A stretch of 64,000 nucleotides of DNA from Tianweitania sp. UT-5YL-CI-8 (GCF_030010215.1 NZ_JASCRR010000012.1:1-64000); one strand, 5' to 3'. Positions 18,234 to 28,659 are shown, numbered from the stretch's first letter. The notes: generated from the sequence alone by a model not told the origin. A program made the numbers and translations.

Positions 18234-18659
18234 TCAGCCGAGCTTGGCATCCAGCGTGACCTGGATGGCGCCGAGCGCCTTGGAGATCGGACAGCCCTCT
18301 TTGGCCTTCTTGGCCAGTTCCTGGAATTTTGCATCGTCGATGCCCGGGACAGTGCCGACTAGCGTCAGCGCGCTGCTCTTGATGCCTTCGCCTGGAATGA
18401 GCGTCACCACGGCCTTGGCGTCGAGCTTTTCGGCAGGTGTGCCATTCTCGGCGAGGAAATGTGAGAGCTGCATGGCAAAGCACGAGGCGTGCGCCGCTGC
18501 GATCAACTCTTCCGGGTTGGTGCCGGACTTGCCGCTCTCGTCCTCGAAACGCAGCTTGAACGAGTAGGGCTGCGCCTTGAGCACGCCGCTCTGCGTGTCG
18601 ATGGTGCCGGTGCCTTCCTTCAAAGTGCCTTTCCAGACGGCTGTAGCGTGACGGTCCAT
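18234..18659 (-). CDS. OsmC-family peroxiredoxin
   Basis: A 141-residue OsmC/Ohr-fold thiol peroxidase that reduces organic hydroperoxides. The two redox cysteines are in HASCFAMQL and EGCPISKAL, at the spacing of the OsmC subgroup. The start at 18659 (MDRHATAVW) has GGGAGA upstream; an in-frame extension to 18719 lacks one. It converges on the second LuxR-type gene with a 21-base gap. Confidence 0.93.
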   Translation of the reverse strand: MDRHATAVWKGTLKEGTGTIDTQSGVLKAQPYSFKLRFEDESGKSGTNPEELIAAAHASCFAMQLSHFLAENGTPAEKLDAKAVVTLIPGEGIKSSALTLVGTVPGIDDAKFQELAKKAKEGCPISKALGAIQVTLDAKLG

Positions 18660-18836
18660 GGGTGTCTCCCTGTCTTGGATTTCTGCAAAGCCGGACGTGA
18701 TCCGGATGCGCCAGAACATCTCTGTGCCGGACCAATATAGGGCTTCGCCGATCCCGTGCCACTGCGACGTTGCGAAATCGTCGTTGTCGTCAGACTCGCG
18801 AAAAGCTTACGACGTGCCGGCTGGCGATCTGCTGCC

Positions 18837-20111
18837 TCAGATTGCCTCTCCGCGCAGCAGCCGTGGCGTTTCGCCGGTCAGGCCGGATGCCTGCTTGATG
18901 AAATAGCCCTTCAAGGCAGGCATGCGGTCAACGAGGCCGAGCCCGATATCGCGGACAGTGCGCAACGGCGTGCTGTCGTTGGAGAACAGCCGGTTGAGTA
19001 TGTCGGTGGTGATGCCCATCCGTACCGTGTCGAAGCGTCGCCAGCGCTCATAGCCCTCGAGCACGTCGAGCGCGCCGATATCCTGGCCCAGCCGGTCGGC
19101 TTCAACAACCGTTTCGGCTAGAGCCGCCGCATCCTTGAAGCCGAGATTGAGGCCCTGGCCGGCAATGGGATGTATGCCGTGCGCCGCATCGCCCGCCAGC
19201 GCGAAGCGCGGCTTGACGAAGGCGCGGGCAAGCATCAGCCCAAGCGGGAAGGCGCGGGGCTTTGTTTCGACGCTGATTTCGCCGAGCTTGAGGCCGAAGC
19301 GCTGCTCCAGCTCGACCTCGAAGATGAACGGGTCGCCCGAAACCAGCCGCTCGGCATCGGCGGTGCGTTCGGTCCAAACGATGGACGAGCGGTTTTTCCC
19401 ATTGGAGTCGGGTTTCAGCGGCAGGGTCGCGAAGGGTCCCGCGGGCAGGAAATGCTCTTCCGCCCGGCCGCCATGCGGACGCTCATGTCCGACCGTACAG
19501 ACGATGCCGGACTGGCCGTAGTCCCAATGCATAGTCTTGATGCCGGCCATGTCGCGCAAGCCGGATTTCACGCCGTCGGCGGCGATCAGCAGTCGGGTGT
19601 CAAAGACCATGCCGTCGGCCAGATGGACGTGAGCCCGCCCGCCGTCGGTATCGAATGAACTTACTGCAACACCTTCGACCAGATCGATCCCCAGCTCTGC
19701 GGCGCGACGGCGCAGCGCGCCGTTAAGCGCGGCATTGGCAATCATATGCGCGAAGGGCTCGCCTTCGTCGACATCGCCGTCAAAGGTCAAAAACACCGGC
19801 CGGACAGGATCCGCGCTGCGCGAATCGGTGACGATCATGTCGGAGATGGGCTGCGCCTGCGGCTGCAACTCACCCCAGCAGCCGAGCCTGTCGAGCATGC
19901 GGCAGGCAGCTGCGGCGATGGCCGAGGCGCGGCCGTCCTTCTGCCACACGCCCTCTGGCGCTGCGTCCACGATGGCGACCGCCAATCCCGGCCGCGCCTG
20001 CTTGATCGAGACCGCCGTCGCCAGCCCGACATAGCCGGCGCCGGCGACCAGAACGTCGAAATCGCGCTTGCCGGATTGCTGGGGCGCTCCCAACTCTGGT
20101 CGTTCCGCCAT
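18837..20111 (-). CDS. UbiH/COQ6-family FAD-dependent hydroxylase
   Basis: A 424-residue flavin monooxygenase of the ubiquinone-biosynthesis hydroxylase group. The FAD-binding motif GAGYVGLATA lies near the N-terminus. The second FAD motif GDAAHGIHPIAGQGLNLG is near residue 310, and a DG-type motif (LLIAADGVKSGLR) lies between. Members add hydroxyl groups to the ubiquinone ring. Which ring position this one modifies (UbiH, UbiF, UbiI or UbiL type) cannot be told from the sequence. It is divergent from tesB. Confidence 0.88.
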   Translation of the reverse strand: MAERPELGAPQQSGKRDFDVLVAGAGYVGLATAVSIKQARPGLAVAIVDAAPEGVWQKDGRASAIAAAACRMLDRLGCWGELQPQAQPISDMIVTDSRSADPVRPVFLTFDGDVDEGEPFAHMIANAALNGALRRRAAELGIDLVEGVAVSSFDTDGGRAHVHLADGMVFDTRLLIAADGVKSGLRDMAGIKTMHWDYGQSGIVCTVGHERPHGGRAEEHFLPAGPFATLPLKPDSNGKNRSSIVWTERTADAERLVSGDPFIFEVELEQRFGLKLGEISVETKPRAFPLGLMLARAFVKPRFALAGDAAHGIHPIAGQGLNLGFKDAAALAETVVEADRLGQDIGALDVLEGYERWRRFDTVRMGITTDILNRLFSNDSTPLRTVRDIGLGLVDRMPALKGYFIKQASGLTGETPRLLRGEAI

Positions 20112-20197
20112 AGACTTACTCCTTCGCCGGTATCTCCGCCTTGACTTGCTTCAGCGTTCCTGTTCGAACGCGCCTGCAACCGTCGGAAAGGCAGACT

Positions 20198-21070
20198 ATG
20201 TCCGCTGCAATGCAGAACCTTCTGGACATTCTCAACCTCGAACAGCTCGAACACAATCTGTTTCGTGGTCGCAGCCCCGTGGTCGAATGGCAAAGGGTCT
20301 TCGGCGGGCAGACCATCGCGCAGTCGCTGGTCGCGGCCCAGCGTACTGTCGCGCCCAACCGGTTCGTGCATTCGCTGCATGGCTATTTCATGCGGCCCGG
20401 CGATATCCACGTTCCGATCATCTACGAGGTCGACCGTATTCGCGACGGCGCGAGTTTCACCACGCGACGGGTGGTGGCGATCCAGCACGGCAAGGCGATC
20501 TTCTCGCTGGAAGCATCGTTCCAGATCGACGAGCCGGGCCTCGAACACCAGATGCCGATGCCGCTCGACATACCGCCGCCGGAAAGCCTCGACTCGCACC
20601 GGCACCTGCTTGAAACCGCGCCGCATATTCCCGACGTCATCCGTCTTTTCTGGGCGCGAGAAAGGCCGTTGGAACTTCGTCCGGTCAATGTCGAACACTA
20701 TTCCAGCCGCGATAAACTGCCGCCGCAGCAGAAAGTCTGGATACGCCTGACGGGGTCGGTGCCTAACGATCGGGCACTTTCGTCGGTGATTCTCGCCTAT
20801 CTTTCAGACATGACCCTGCTCGATACATCGACATTTGCCCATGGACGCGCCATTTTCGACCGGGACATTCAGGCTGCAAGCCTCGATCATTCCATGTGGT
20901 TCCACCGCGAAACCGCACTGGACGACTGGCTTCTTTACACGCAGGACAGTCCATCGACATCGGGTGCTCGGGGCTTCACGCGCGGCTCGCTTTACCGTCG
21001 CGATGGTGTGTTGATCGCTTCCGTGGCACAGGAAGGTCTAATCAGGCTCAGAGCTTCGCCTAAAAAGTAG
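20198..21070 (+). CDS. tesB: Acyl-CoA thioesterase II
   Basis: A 290-residue double-hotdog thioesterase that hydrolyses acyl-CoA to free fatty acid and CoA. Conserved blocks include FRGRSPVVEWQRVFGGQTIAQSL, HSLHGYFMRPGD and, in the second hotdog, LAYLSDMTLLDTS and SLDHSMWFHR. ATG 20198 follows GGAAAGG. The length matches E. coli TesB (about 286). An upstream in-frame TTG extension is not supported. Confidence 0.95.
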   Translation: MSAAMQNLLDILNLEQLEHNLFRGRSPVVEWQRVFGGQTIAQSLVAAQRTVAPNRFVHSLHGYFMRPGDIHVPIIYEVDRIRDGASFTTRRVVAIQHGKAIFSLEASFQIDEPGLEHQMPMPLDIPPPESLDSHRHLLETAPHIPDVIRLFWARERPLELRPVNVEHYSSRDKLPPQQKVWIRLTGSVPNDRALSSVILAYLSDMTLLDTSTFAHGRAIFDRDIQAASLDHSMWFHRETALDDWLLYTQDSPSTSGARGFTRGSLYRRDGVLIASVAQEGLIRLRASPKK

Positions 21071-21187
21071 GCATTTTTTCTTTTTTGGCTTTTTTTTGCC
21101 CGTTCTGCTTGCTGCGACTGCGAAGGTTGCTGCCCACGCCACAGGCAATTTCGTGAATTTACAACGGCTTAAACCAGTTTGGCCCAA

Positions 21188-21204
21188 TTGGCATGGAGCT
21201 TGAA
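21188..21204 (+). promoter_or_regulatory. Candidate sigma-54 (RpoN) promoter for glnK-amtB
   Basis: TTGGCATGGAGCTTGAA matches the -24/-12 pattern TTGGCAYr-N4-TTGCW except that the -12 GC reads GA. It lies about 95 bases before glnK, a gene usually under NtrC/RpoN control in rhizobia. I could not place a clear NtrC site upstream. Confidence 0.5.
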
Positions 21205-21291
21205 TATGCTTGTGTAATCTCCGGTGACTCTCGGGTCCGCCGGCGATGACCAGGCAATCGCGGGGGACCCGCGCCAGCAACTAAAGGGTGA

Positions 21292-21636
<345 letters not shown>

Positions 21637-21665
21637 AGGCCTCTCGAATTTACATGGAGACATCA

Positions 21666-23042
21666 ATGAAATTTCCCTCGATATTGAAGACGGCGGCGCG
21701 CCCGGCCCTTGCGGCCACGCTCGCCCTCGGCGCGCTCGGTACCACCATGGCGTTCGCCCAGGACGCCGCTCCCGCCGCCCCAGATGCGGCCGCAGCCGCC
21801 GCCACCACCATCGACAAGGGCGATGTCGCCTGGATGATGGTTTCGACCGTACTCGTCCTGTTCATGTTGTTGCCCGGCCTTGCCCTTTTCTACGGCGGCC
21901 TGGTTCGCGCAAAGAACATGCTTTCCGTGCTGATGCAGTGCACGGTCGTCTTCGCTCTGGTCTGCGTCATCTGGATTGTCTATGGCTACTCCTTCGCTTT
22001 CGGCGGTTCGACCAGCCCTTACTGGGGCGGGCTCGGCAAGCTCTTCCTTGCCGGCGTGACACCTGAATCGGAAGCCGCGACCTTCACCGACGGCGTGATG
22101 ATCCCGGAATTCATCTTCATCGTCTTCCAGATGACATTCGCCTGCATCACCCCGGCCCTGATCGTCGGCGCCTTCGCCGAACGCATCAAGTTCTCCGCGG
22201 TCCTGCTGTTCACCGCCCTGTGGGTCACCTTCGTCTACTTCCCGATCGCTCACATGGTCTGGGACGCCAACGGCCTGATCTTCAACTGGGGCGCCCTGGA
22301 CTTTGCAGGCGGCACGGTCGTTCACATCAATGCCGGTATCGCAGCCCTCGTCGGCTCGATCATGATCGGCAAGCGCACCGGCTACGGCAAGGACAACATG
22401 GCGCCGCACTCCATGACCCTGACTATGGTCGGCGCTTCGATCCTGTTCGTCGGCTGGTTCGGCTTCAACGTCGGCTCCAACCTTGAAGCCAATGGCGGCG
22501 CAGCGCTCGCCATGATCAACACCTTCACCGCCACGGCAGGCGCAATCCTCGCCTGGGTGATCATCGAAAGCGTTGCTCGCGGCAAGGCCTCGATGCTGGG
22601 CGCCGCTTCCGGCATGATCGCCGGTCTCGTTGCCGTCACGCCGGCTGCCGGCCTCGTCGGCCCGGTCGGCGCGATCTTCCTTGGCGCCATCGCCTCGGCC
22701 GTCTGCTACTTCTTCGTGGCCGTCGTGAAGATCAAGTTCGGTTATGACGACTCGCTCGACGTGTTCGGCATTCATGGCATCGGCGGCATCATCGGCGCTG
22801 TCGGCACCGGTATCTTCGCCTCCACCTCGCTCGGCGGCATCGGTTACGCCGACGACATTACCATGAGCGCTCAGGTCTGGATCCAGATCAAGGCGGTCCT
22901 GGTTACCATCGTCTGGTGCGGTATCGGTTCGGCGATCTTCTACAAGATCACCGACGTCATCGTCGGACTGCGCCCGACCGTCGAGGAAGAGCGCCAGGGT
23001 CTGGACCTCACCTCGCACGGCGAAGTGGCCTACCATTCCTGA
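21666..23042 (+). CDS. amtB: Ammonium transporter AmtB
   Basis: A 458-residue Amt-family channel with an N-terminal signal peptide (LAATLALGALGTTMAFA) and eleven membrane helices. Conserved Amt sequence is present (LVRAKNMLSVLMQC, NAGIAALVGSIMIGKR, DVFGIHGIGG with a pore histidine). The start at 21666 is preferred because GGAGA lies at the right distance; ATG 21654 has no Shine-Dalgarno. GlnK should bind and close the channel when nitrogen is plentiful. A strong terminator follows. Confidence 0.96.
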   Translation: MKFPSILKTAARPALAATLALGALGTTMAFAQDAAPAAPDAAAAAATTIDKGDVAWMMVSTVLVLFMLLPGLALFYGGLVRAKNMLSVLMQCTVVFALVCVIWIVYGYSFAFGGSTSPYWGGLGKLFLAGVTPESEAATFTDGVMIPEFIFIVFQMTFACITPALIVGAFAERIKFSAVLLFTALWVTFVYFPIAHMVWDANGLIFNWGALDFAGGTVVHINAGIAALVGSIMIGKRTGYGKDNMAPHSMTLTMVGASILFVGWFGFNVGSNLEANGGAALAMINTFTATAGAILAWVIIESVARGKASMLGAASGMIAGLVAVTPAAGLVGPVGAIFLGAIASAVCYFFVAVVKIKFGYDDSLDVFGIHGIGGIIGAVGTGIFASTSLGGIGYADDITMSAQVWIQIKAVLVTIVWCGIGSAIFYKITDVIVGLRPTVEEERQGLDLTSHGEVAYHS

Positions 23043-23118
23043 GATCGATGCGGGCGGCTTCGGCCGCCCCGTCCCAACAACCTCCCGTCGTGGCTTTCTC
23101 CCGAGAGCCACACTTTGA

Positions 23119-23145
23119 AGGCCCGGTTCGTCCGGGCCTTTTTTT
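23119..23145 (+). terminator. Rho-independent terminator of glnK-amtB
   Basis: An 8-bp GC-rich stem (AGGCCCGG / CCGGGCCT) with a TTCGT loop is followed by seven T residues, 77 bases after the amtB stop. Confidence 0.9.
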
Positions 23146-23207
23146 CGCCTGCCACTAACGCAATGCAGCCGGGATGCTCATATTGTGCGACGACCTTCAG
23201 GCAACAA

Positions 23208-23241
23208 AAAGGGCGCGTCGGAGCCGATCGACGCGCCCTTT
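23208..23241 (-). terminator. Terminator of sdhCDAB
   Basis: A perfect 13-bp stem, AAAGGGCGCGTCG paired with CGACGCGCCCTTT, ends in a T run when read on the minus strand. It lies 20 bases past the sdhB stop. Confidence 0.85.
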
Positions 23242-23260
23242 GAATCTATCGCAAAGCGTA

Positions 23261-24040
23261 TCAGACGCGGCGTTCGACCATCATCTTCTTAATCTCGGCG
23301 ATTGCCTTTGCCGGGTTGAGGCCCTTGGGGCAGGTCTGCGCGCAGTTCATGATGGTGTGGCAGCGATAGAGCCGGAACGGATCCTCGAGGTTGTCGAGAC
23401 GCTCGCCCTTGGCCTCGTCGCGGCTGTCGATCAGCCAGCGATAGGCCTGCAGCAGGGTCGCCGGGCCGAGATAGCGGTCGCCGTTCCACCAGTAGCTCGG
23501 GCAGGAGGTCGAGCAGCAGGCGCACAGGATGCACTCGTAGAGACCGTCGAGTTTCTGGCGGTCTTCATGGCTCTGACGCCATTCCTTCGCCGGCTCGGGC
23601 GATACGGTTTTCAGCCAAGGCTCGATGGAGGCGTGCTGGGCATAGAAATTGGTAAGGTCGGGCACCAGATCCTTGACCACCTGCATATGCGGCAGCGGGT
23701 AGACCTTGATCGCGCCCGAAATGTCGTCGCAGCCTTTTGTGCAGGCTAGCGTGTTCGAACCGTCGATGTTCATGGCGCAGGAACCGCAGATGCCTTCCCG
23801 GCAGGAGCGTCGCAGGGTCAGCGTCGGATCGATCTTGTTCTTGATGTAGAGCAGGGCGTCCAGAACCATCGGGCCGCAATCGTCCATGTCGACGAAATAG
23901 GTGTCGATGCTCGGGTTCTCGTCGTCGTCCGGCGACCAGCGATAGATCCGGTATTCGCGCAGATTGGTCGCACCTTCCGGCTTCGGCCAGGTTTTGCCCT
24001 GTTTGATCTGCGAGTTCTTGGGAAGCGTGAGTTCGACCAT
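23261..24040 (-). CDS. sdhB: Succinate dehydrogenase iron-sulfur subunit
   Basis: A 259-residue Fe-S subunit of complex II carrying electrons from SdhA to ubiquinone. The [2Fe-2S] ligands are in [13 protein letters not shown] plus a downstream cysteine. The [4Fe-4S] motif is [11 protein letters not shown] and the [3Fe-4S] region is [15 protein letters not shown]. It is the last gene of the operon, 15 bases after sdhA. Confidence 0.98.
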   Translation of the reverse strand: MVELTLPKNSQIKQGKTWPKPEGATNLREYRIYRWSPDDDENPSIDTYFVDMDDCGPMVLDALLYIKNKIDPTLTLRRSCREGICGSCAMNIDGSNTLACTKGCDDISGAIKVYPLPHMQVVKDLVPDLTNFYAQHASIEPWLKTVSPEPAKEWRQSHEDRQKLDGLYECILCACCSTSCPSYWWNGDRYLGPATLLQAYRWLIDSRDEAKGERLDNLEDPFRLYRCHTIMNCAQTCPKGLNPAKAIAEIKKMMVERRV

Positions 24041-24055
24041 GAGCCGTATCCTTCC

Positions 24056-25894
24056 TCAGTAAACGCGCGCTTTGGGCGCGATCTTGGCCAGGCTGATGCC
24101 GCCATCTTCTTCCTTCAGCAGCGGTTCCGTGTGGACCGGCCGGTAGGTGAGGGTGACGTCGCCGTCGGGGGCGACATGCGCCAGCGTGTGGACGCGCCAG
24201 GTGGCGTCGTCGCGGCTTGAAAAGTCCTCGCGTGCGTGCGCGCCACGGCTTTCCTTGCGCGCTTCGGCGCCATAGACGGTGGCAATGGCGTTGGCCATCA
24301 GGTTTTCCAGCTCCAGCGTCTCCACCAGATCGGAATTCCAGATCATCGATCGGTCATAGACCTTGAGATCCGGCAGTTCCTTCCAGATTTCGGAAATGCG
24401 CCGGCAACCCTGTTCGAGCGACTCCTGGGTGCGGAACACGGCGGCGTCGTCCTGCATGGCCTTCTGCATCTTCTCGCGTAGCACGGCCGTCGGCGTCGAG
24501 CCGTTGGCATGGCGCAACCGGTCGAAGCGCTCCATGATCTTGTCGACCGACGCCTGGTTGATCGATGGGATGGGCGCATTGCGGTCGATGACCTGACCGG
24601 CCCGGATCGCAGCCGCGCGGCCGAACACCACGAGATCGATCAGCGAGTTGGAGCCCAGGCGGTTGGCGCCATGAACCGAAGCGCAGCCTGCCTCGCCGAC
24701 GGCCATCAGGCCGGGCGATATGCGGTCGGGTTCGTCGGCGGTCGGGTTCAGCACCTCGCCCCAATAGTTGGTCGGGATGCCGCCCATATTGTAGTGGACG
24801 GTCGGCAGCACCGGGATCGGTTCCTTGGTGACGTCGACGCCGGCGAAAATCTTGGCCGACTCGGAAATGCCGGGCAGGCGTTCATGCAGCACGGCCGGAT
24901 CGAGGTGGTCGAGATGCAGGTAGATGTGGTCCTTGTTCTTGCCGACGCCGCGGCCCTCGCGGATTTCCAGCGTCATGCAGCGGGAGACCACGTCGCGCGA
25001 GGCCAGATCCTTGGCTGATGGCGCATAGCGCTCCATGAAGCGCTCGCCTTCGGAGTTGACGAGATAGCCGCCTTCGCCGCGTGCGCCTTCGGTGATCAGG
25101 CAGCCCGAGCCGTAGATGCCGGTGGGGTGGAACTGCACGAACTCCATGTCCTGCAGCGGTAGGCCCGCGCGCACCGCCATGCCGCCGCCGTCGCCGGTGC
25201 AGGTATGCGCTGATGTGGCGGAGAAATAGGAGCGGCCGTAGCCGCCGGTGGCCAACACGACCATCTTGGCGGAGAAACGGTGGATGGTGCCGTCATCGAG
25301 GTTCCAGGCCACGACGCCGGTGCAGGTGCCGTCCGGCTCCATGATCAGGTCAAGGGCAAAATACTCGATGAAGAACTGCGCGTTGTTCTTCAACGACTGG
25401 CCATAGAGCGTATGCAGTATGGCATGGCCGGTGCGGTCGGCGGCAGCACAGGTGCGCTGCACGGGCGGACCATCGCCATAGTTCATCATGTGGCCGCCGA
25501 ACGGGCGCTGGTAGATCTTGCCTTCCTCGGTACGCGAGAAGGGCACGCCATAATGCTCGAGTTCGTAAACGGCGGCCGGCGCTTCGCGGACCAGATACTC
25601 CATGGCGTCCATGTCGCCGAGCCAGTCCGAGCCCTTGACGGTGTCGTACATGTGCCACTTCCAGGAGTCGGCGCCCATGTTCTGCAGCGAGGCTGCGATG
25701 CCGCCCTGGGCGGCCACCGTATGCGAGCGGGTCGGGAACACCTTGGTGATGCAGGCCGTCTTCAGGCCCTGCTCGGCCATGCCGAGCGTGGCGCGCAGGC
25801 CCGCGCCGCCGGCGCCGACGATGACGACGTCGAATTTGTGATCGACATAGGTGTAGGCGGATGACGCCCCGCCGGGCTTGCCGTCCTGGGCCAC
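24056..25894 (-). CDS. sdhA: Succinate dehydrogenase flavoprotein subunit
   Basis: A 612-residue catalytic subunit oxidising succinate to fumarate. It shows the FAD motif GAGGAGLRA, the covalent-flavin histidine in [10 protein letters not shown] and active-site regions [21 protein letters not shown] and [10 protein letters not shown]. It follows sdhD after 2 bases. The length is typical for alphaproteobacteria (about 610). Confidence 0.98.
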   Translation of the reverse strand: MAQDGKPGGASSAYTYVDHKFDVVIVGAGGAGLRATLGMAEQGLKTACITKVFPTRSHTVAAQGGIAASLQNMGADSWKWHMYDTVKGSDWLGDMDAMEYLVREAPAAVYELEHYGVPFSRTEEGKIYQRPFGGHMMNYGDGPPVQRTCAAADRTGHAILHTLYGQSLKNNAQFFIEYFALDLIMEPDGTCTGVVAWNLDDGTIHRFSAKMVVLATGGYGRSYFSATSAHTCTGDGGGMAVRAGLPLQDMEFVQFHPTGIYGSGCLITEGARGEGGYLVNSEGERFMERYAPSAKDLASRDVVSRCMTLEIREGRGVGKNKDHIYLHLDHLDPAVLHERLPGISESAKIFAGVDVTKEPIPVLPTVHYNMGGIPTNYWGEVLNPTADEPDRISPGLMAVGEAGCASVHGANRLGSNSLIDLVVFGRAAAIRAGQVIDRNAPIPSINQASVDKIMERFDRLRHANGSTPTAVLREKMQKAMQDDAAVFRTQESLEQGCRRISEIWKELPDLKVYDRSMIWNSDLVETLELENLMANAIATVYGAEARKESRGAHAREDFSSRDDATWRVHTLAHVAPDGDVTLTYRPVHTEPLLKEEDGGISLAKIAPKARVY

Positions 25895-25896
25895 TC

Positions 25897-26280
25897 TCAG
25901 CCTCCGAATGCGAGTTTGAGCAGAGCGAAGATCGAAGCGACGCCGACTGCGATAGCGAAGAAGGTGTTCAGCATGACGAGGAGGATCTTGAGGCCCTCGC
26001 CATGAATATAGTCCTCGATGATGACCTGCATGCCGATCCGCATGTGGTAGAGGCCCGAGATCATGAATAGCGCCAGCACCAGGCCGACGAAGGGGTTGGA
26101 CAGCGAGGCGCGGACATCAGCGAAATTGCCGCCGCTGAGCGCGATGAGCAAACCGACAAAGAACAAGGTAAGCGGCACGTTGGACACGGCCGTCAGGCGC
26201 TGGCGCCAGAAGTGGTCGGTGCCTTCCTTGGCCGATCCAAGGCCACGAACTTTGGCGAGAGGGGTGCGCATGTCGCTCAT
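25897..26280 (-). CDS. sdhD: Succinate dehydrogenase membrane anchor subunit D
   Basis: A 127-residue membrane subunit with three hydrophobic helices (about residues 35-55, 63-85 and 100-122), which binds heme b and quinone with SdhC. The [13 protein letters not shown] stretch holds the histidine and the conserved quinone-side residues. It lies 3 bases after sdhC and 2 before sdhA. Confidence 0.95.
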   Translation of the reverse strand: MSDMRTPLAKVRGLGSAKEGTDHFWRQRLTAVSNVPLTLFFVGLLIALSGGNFADVRASLSNPFVGLVLALFMISGLYHMRIGMQVIIEDYIHGEGLKILLVMLNTFFAIAVGVASIFALLKLAFGG

Positions 26281-26283
26281 GGT

Positions 26284-26700
26284 TCAGAAGCCTCCGCGGA
26301 CGGCAAGGCCGACAGCCCAGATCAGAATGGTGAGCGTCACCGAACCGATGATGGTGGCCCAGCCGAGTTTCGACGCCTTGTGCTTCTCGAGGGCGGCGCC
26401 GGTATCCCACATTAAATGACGGAGACCGCCGAGCATGTGATGCATCAATGCCCAGGTGTAGCCCAAAAGGACGACCCGCCCAACCCAGGAGCCGAATATC
26501 CACTGGACGGTGTTGAAGGCGCTTTCGGAGGTGGCGGCGGTGATCAGCCAGGCGGCAACCAGCAGCGTTCCGAAATACAACGCGGCCCCGGTGGCGCGAT
26601 GGGCAAACGACATCACATAGGTGATCGTCGGTCGCCAAACGGAAAGATGCGGCGAGAGCGGGCGTGCTCTTGCGGTTTGGGTGGCTGTGGATTTGCTCAT
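26284..26700 (-). CDS. sdhC: Succinate dehydrogenase cytochrome b556 subunit
   Basis: A 138-residue membrane anchor with three helices. The SdhC signatures RPLSPHLSVWRPTITYVMSF and a heme-ligand region (HHMLGGLRHLMWD) are present. The start at 26700 (MSKSTATQ) has GGGGGAG upstream; an in-frame extension to 26808 is not needed. It is the first gene of sdhCDAB. Confidence 0.96.
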   Translation of the reverse strand: MSKSTATQTARARPLSPHLSVWRPTITYVMSFAHRATGAALYFGTLLVAAWLITAATSESAFNTVQWIFGSWVGRVVLLGYTWALMHHMLGGLRHLMWDTGAALEKHKASKLGWATIIGSVTLTILIWAVGLAVRGGF

Positions 26701-26860
26701 GGCTCCCCCAGATCGTGTCCCGCCGAGGCGTGGTTGAATAGGTGGCGCAGCCGCAGAAAATGCGACCGTGGACAGCGGCTTTCTAATGCGCTTTTTGCAG
26801 CGCGTCAAAGCCGGAAAACCGTTTCGGCGCTGCTATTTAGTCACAGGGCGTCAACAGCCC

Positions 26861-26882
26861 AGGCTTCAATCGATTGAAGCCT
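26861..26882. promoter_or_regulatory. Perfect 22-bp palindrome upstream of sdhC
   Basis: AGGCTTCAATC followed by its exact reverse complement, with no spacer, is centred 26871/26872. It lies about 160 bases upstream of sdhC and just after the lipoprotein stop on the same strand. The absence of a loop favours a protein-binding operator over a terminator. Confidence 0.6.
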
Positions 26883-26915
26883 CTGGTACTTTGCCGCATC
26901 GCATCAAAAAGTGGT

Positions 26916-27302
26916 TCAGCGTCGGCAGATCACGGGTTCCTTGCCGCTTTTCATGTAAAGCGCCTCGTTGCCGTCGAGCACCAGCGCATAGGGCGTTTGG
27001 CCGTATCGCGAGCGTTGGCTTGCGGGTGCGGCGGGCAACTCCAACGTCTCGCCATCGGGATCGACCAAGGAAACGGTGGTCACGCGGTTGTCGATCATCA
27101 AGGTCGCACCGCCGTCGCAACGATAGGCGGCATGTTTGGGCTGGGGCGAACCCAGATCGGGCGTATTGGACGACGCGGTTTCGGTGGCAAGTGACGAAGA
27201 GCCGGAGAGCGCAAGGCTAGTCTTGTCGGTTTCGACGCAGGCCGAGGCAAGAAGACACGCGCCGATGACGGCAGCGCGCCGGATGATTTTTGATGCAGGC
27301 AT
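26916..27302 (-). CDS. MliC-like lipoprotein (possible lysozyme inhibitor)
   Basis: A 128-residue secreted lipoprotein with an N-terminal signal and lipobox (LLASAC, Cys 22). The C-terminal ~70 residues resemble the MliC/PliC C-type lysozyme inhibitor fold: YRCDGGATLMI near the start, SRYGQTPYALVLDGNEALYM, and a closing cysteine (VICRR) that could pair with the first. The middle is a low-complexity Ser/Thr linker. The identification rests on pattern only. Confidence 0.65.
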   Translation of the reverse strand: MPASKIIRRAAVIGACLLASACVETDKTSLALSGSSSLATETASSNTPDLGSPQPKHAAYRCDGGATLMIDNRVTTVSLVDPDGETLELPAAPASQRSRYGQTPYALVLDGNEALYMKSGKEPVICRR

Positions 27303-27444
27303 GTCCTCTCCCTCGAGCGGGAAGCTAGCCTATTGTCCGGCTAAGGGAAATCACTTTTGAAGATTGCTTATCCCCGCTGGGAACGGTCAATCCAGACAGG
27401 TAACTGTTTTAGGAAGGCACCGTTCTCCGGATAAACTTGGCGCC

Positions 27445-28659
27445 TCAGCCTGCCGACGGCTTGTTGCCAAAGGGGTAGATGAGGTTGTTGACCGACTGCG
27501 GTGTCGCGGAAACGCGAACGCAGTTACGACCGCTGTTCTTGGCATCGTACAGCGCCGAATCGGCGCGGATAGTCAGTTCATACAGGCTTTCGCTTTCGGC
27601 CAACTCTGCTACGCCGAAGCTCGCGGTGAAGCGTTGCCCTTGAGGCAAACCGTCAATCGCCATGCCGGCAAAGGCAATGCGGATGCCCTCGGCGAACAGT
27701 CTGGCGCTCGATAAGGGAGTGCCGGGCAGAATGACGGCGAACTCCTCGCCGCCCAACCGTCCCAATATGTGCGATCCCGGCGACGAGGCGCTCAGGAACT
27801 GCGAAAACGCCTGGATCACCCGGTCGCCGGCGGCGTGGCCAAACGTGTCGTTGATGACCTTGAAGTGGTCGAGGTCGCAAGCCACTATGGACACGGAAAG
27901 GCTCCTGGCGAGAGCGTTGTGGATCGTCTCCGAGGCGCGCCGTTCGAAACCCCGCCGGTTGAGAAGCCCCGACAGCGTGTCCGTCTCCGACCGCATGGTG
28001 GCTTCCGAAAGCACGTCGCGCATCAGGATGACGAGCAGCATCAGCGCTATCGCCAGCGAAAAGATAGTACCGAGCGATTGCGAGACCATAGCGTAGTTGC
28101 TCTGCAGATAGCTGTCCGTGTCGAGGCCGGCGCCGTCGAAATAGAGCGCCACGAAGGGCTTTGCCGCGAACTGCAGACCGCTTGCGAAGAACAGCCCGGC
28201 CAGCAGATAGTCGAGCGTGTCTTTCCGGAAGCTCGACCGCAAGACGACCACCGCACCCGCGACCTGCATGATCGTGAAGGGCAACTGGTAGGCTATCAGC
28301 CGGGCGATGGATGTGCGCTCTATACCTTCGAACAGATACACGAGCGCGACGCAAACGGCGAAAAACGGCGCCGTCGCCAAGAGCGGGAAGCGGACATGGT
28401 ATTTCCGAGCCACGCCGATGGTCAGCGCAATCGTGGTGGCGAGAAACGCGGCGAAAGCGGCGGTGAAGACGTAGCGACCGTTTTCAAACAGGGGGCTGAC
28501 GAACTCCAGCACGGTGTAGACCATGCCGAGCAGGTAGGCGAGGGCGAACCAGTTTGCGGCCAGCCGACGCCTGTCATACAGCGCGATCCCGAGAAAGGCC
28601 CCGGCCAACAGCGCCGCGCCGCACAGATTGATCGTCAGAATGAATTCGGCGCCGCTCAT
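27445..28659 (-). CDS. Membrane-bound diguanylate cyclase (GGDEF)
   Basis: A 404-residue protein with about six N-terminal membrane helices (residues 1-215) and a C-terminal GGDEF domain making cyclic di-GMP. The active-site loop is GGEEF (RLGGEEFAVILPG), with the metal-binding block CDLDHFKVINDTFGHAAGD. The RxxD inhibitory site expected before it is absent, so product feedback may be lacking. The 7-helix-like sensor has no named domain that I recognise. Confidence 0.9.
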   Translation of the reverse strand: MSGAEFILTINLCGAALLAGAFLGIALYDRRRLAANWFALAYLLGMVYTVLEFVSPLFENGRYVFTAAFAAFLATTIALTIGVARKYHVRFPLLATAPFFAVCVALVYLFEGIERTSIARLIAYQLPFTIMQVAGAVVVLRSSFRKDTLDYLLAGLFFASGLQFAAKPFVALYFDGAGLDTDSYLQSNYAMVSQSLGTIFSLAIALMLLVILMRDVLSEATMRSETDTLSGLLNRRGFERRASETIHNALARSLSVSIVACDLDHFKVINDTFGHAAGDRVIQAFSQFLSASSPGSHILGRLGGEEFAVILPGTPLSSARLFAEGIRIAFAGMAIDGLPQGQRFTASFGVAELAESESLYELTIRADSALYDAKNSGRNCVRVSATPQSVNNLIYPFGNKPSAG

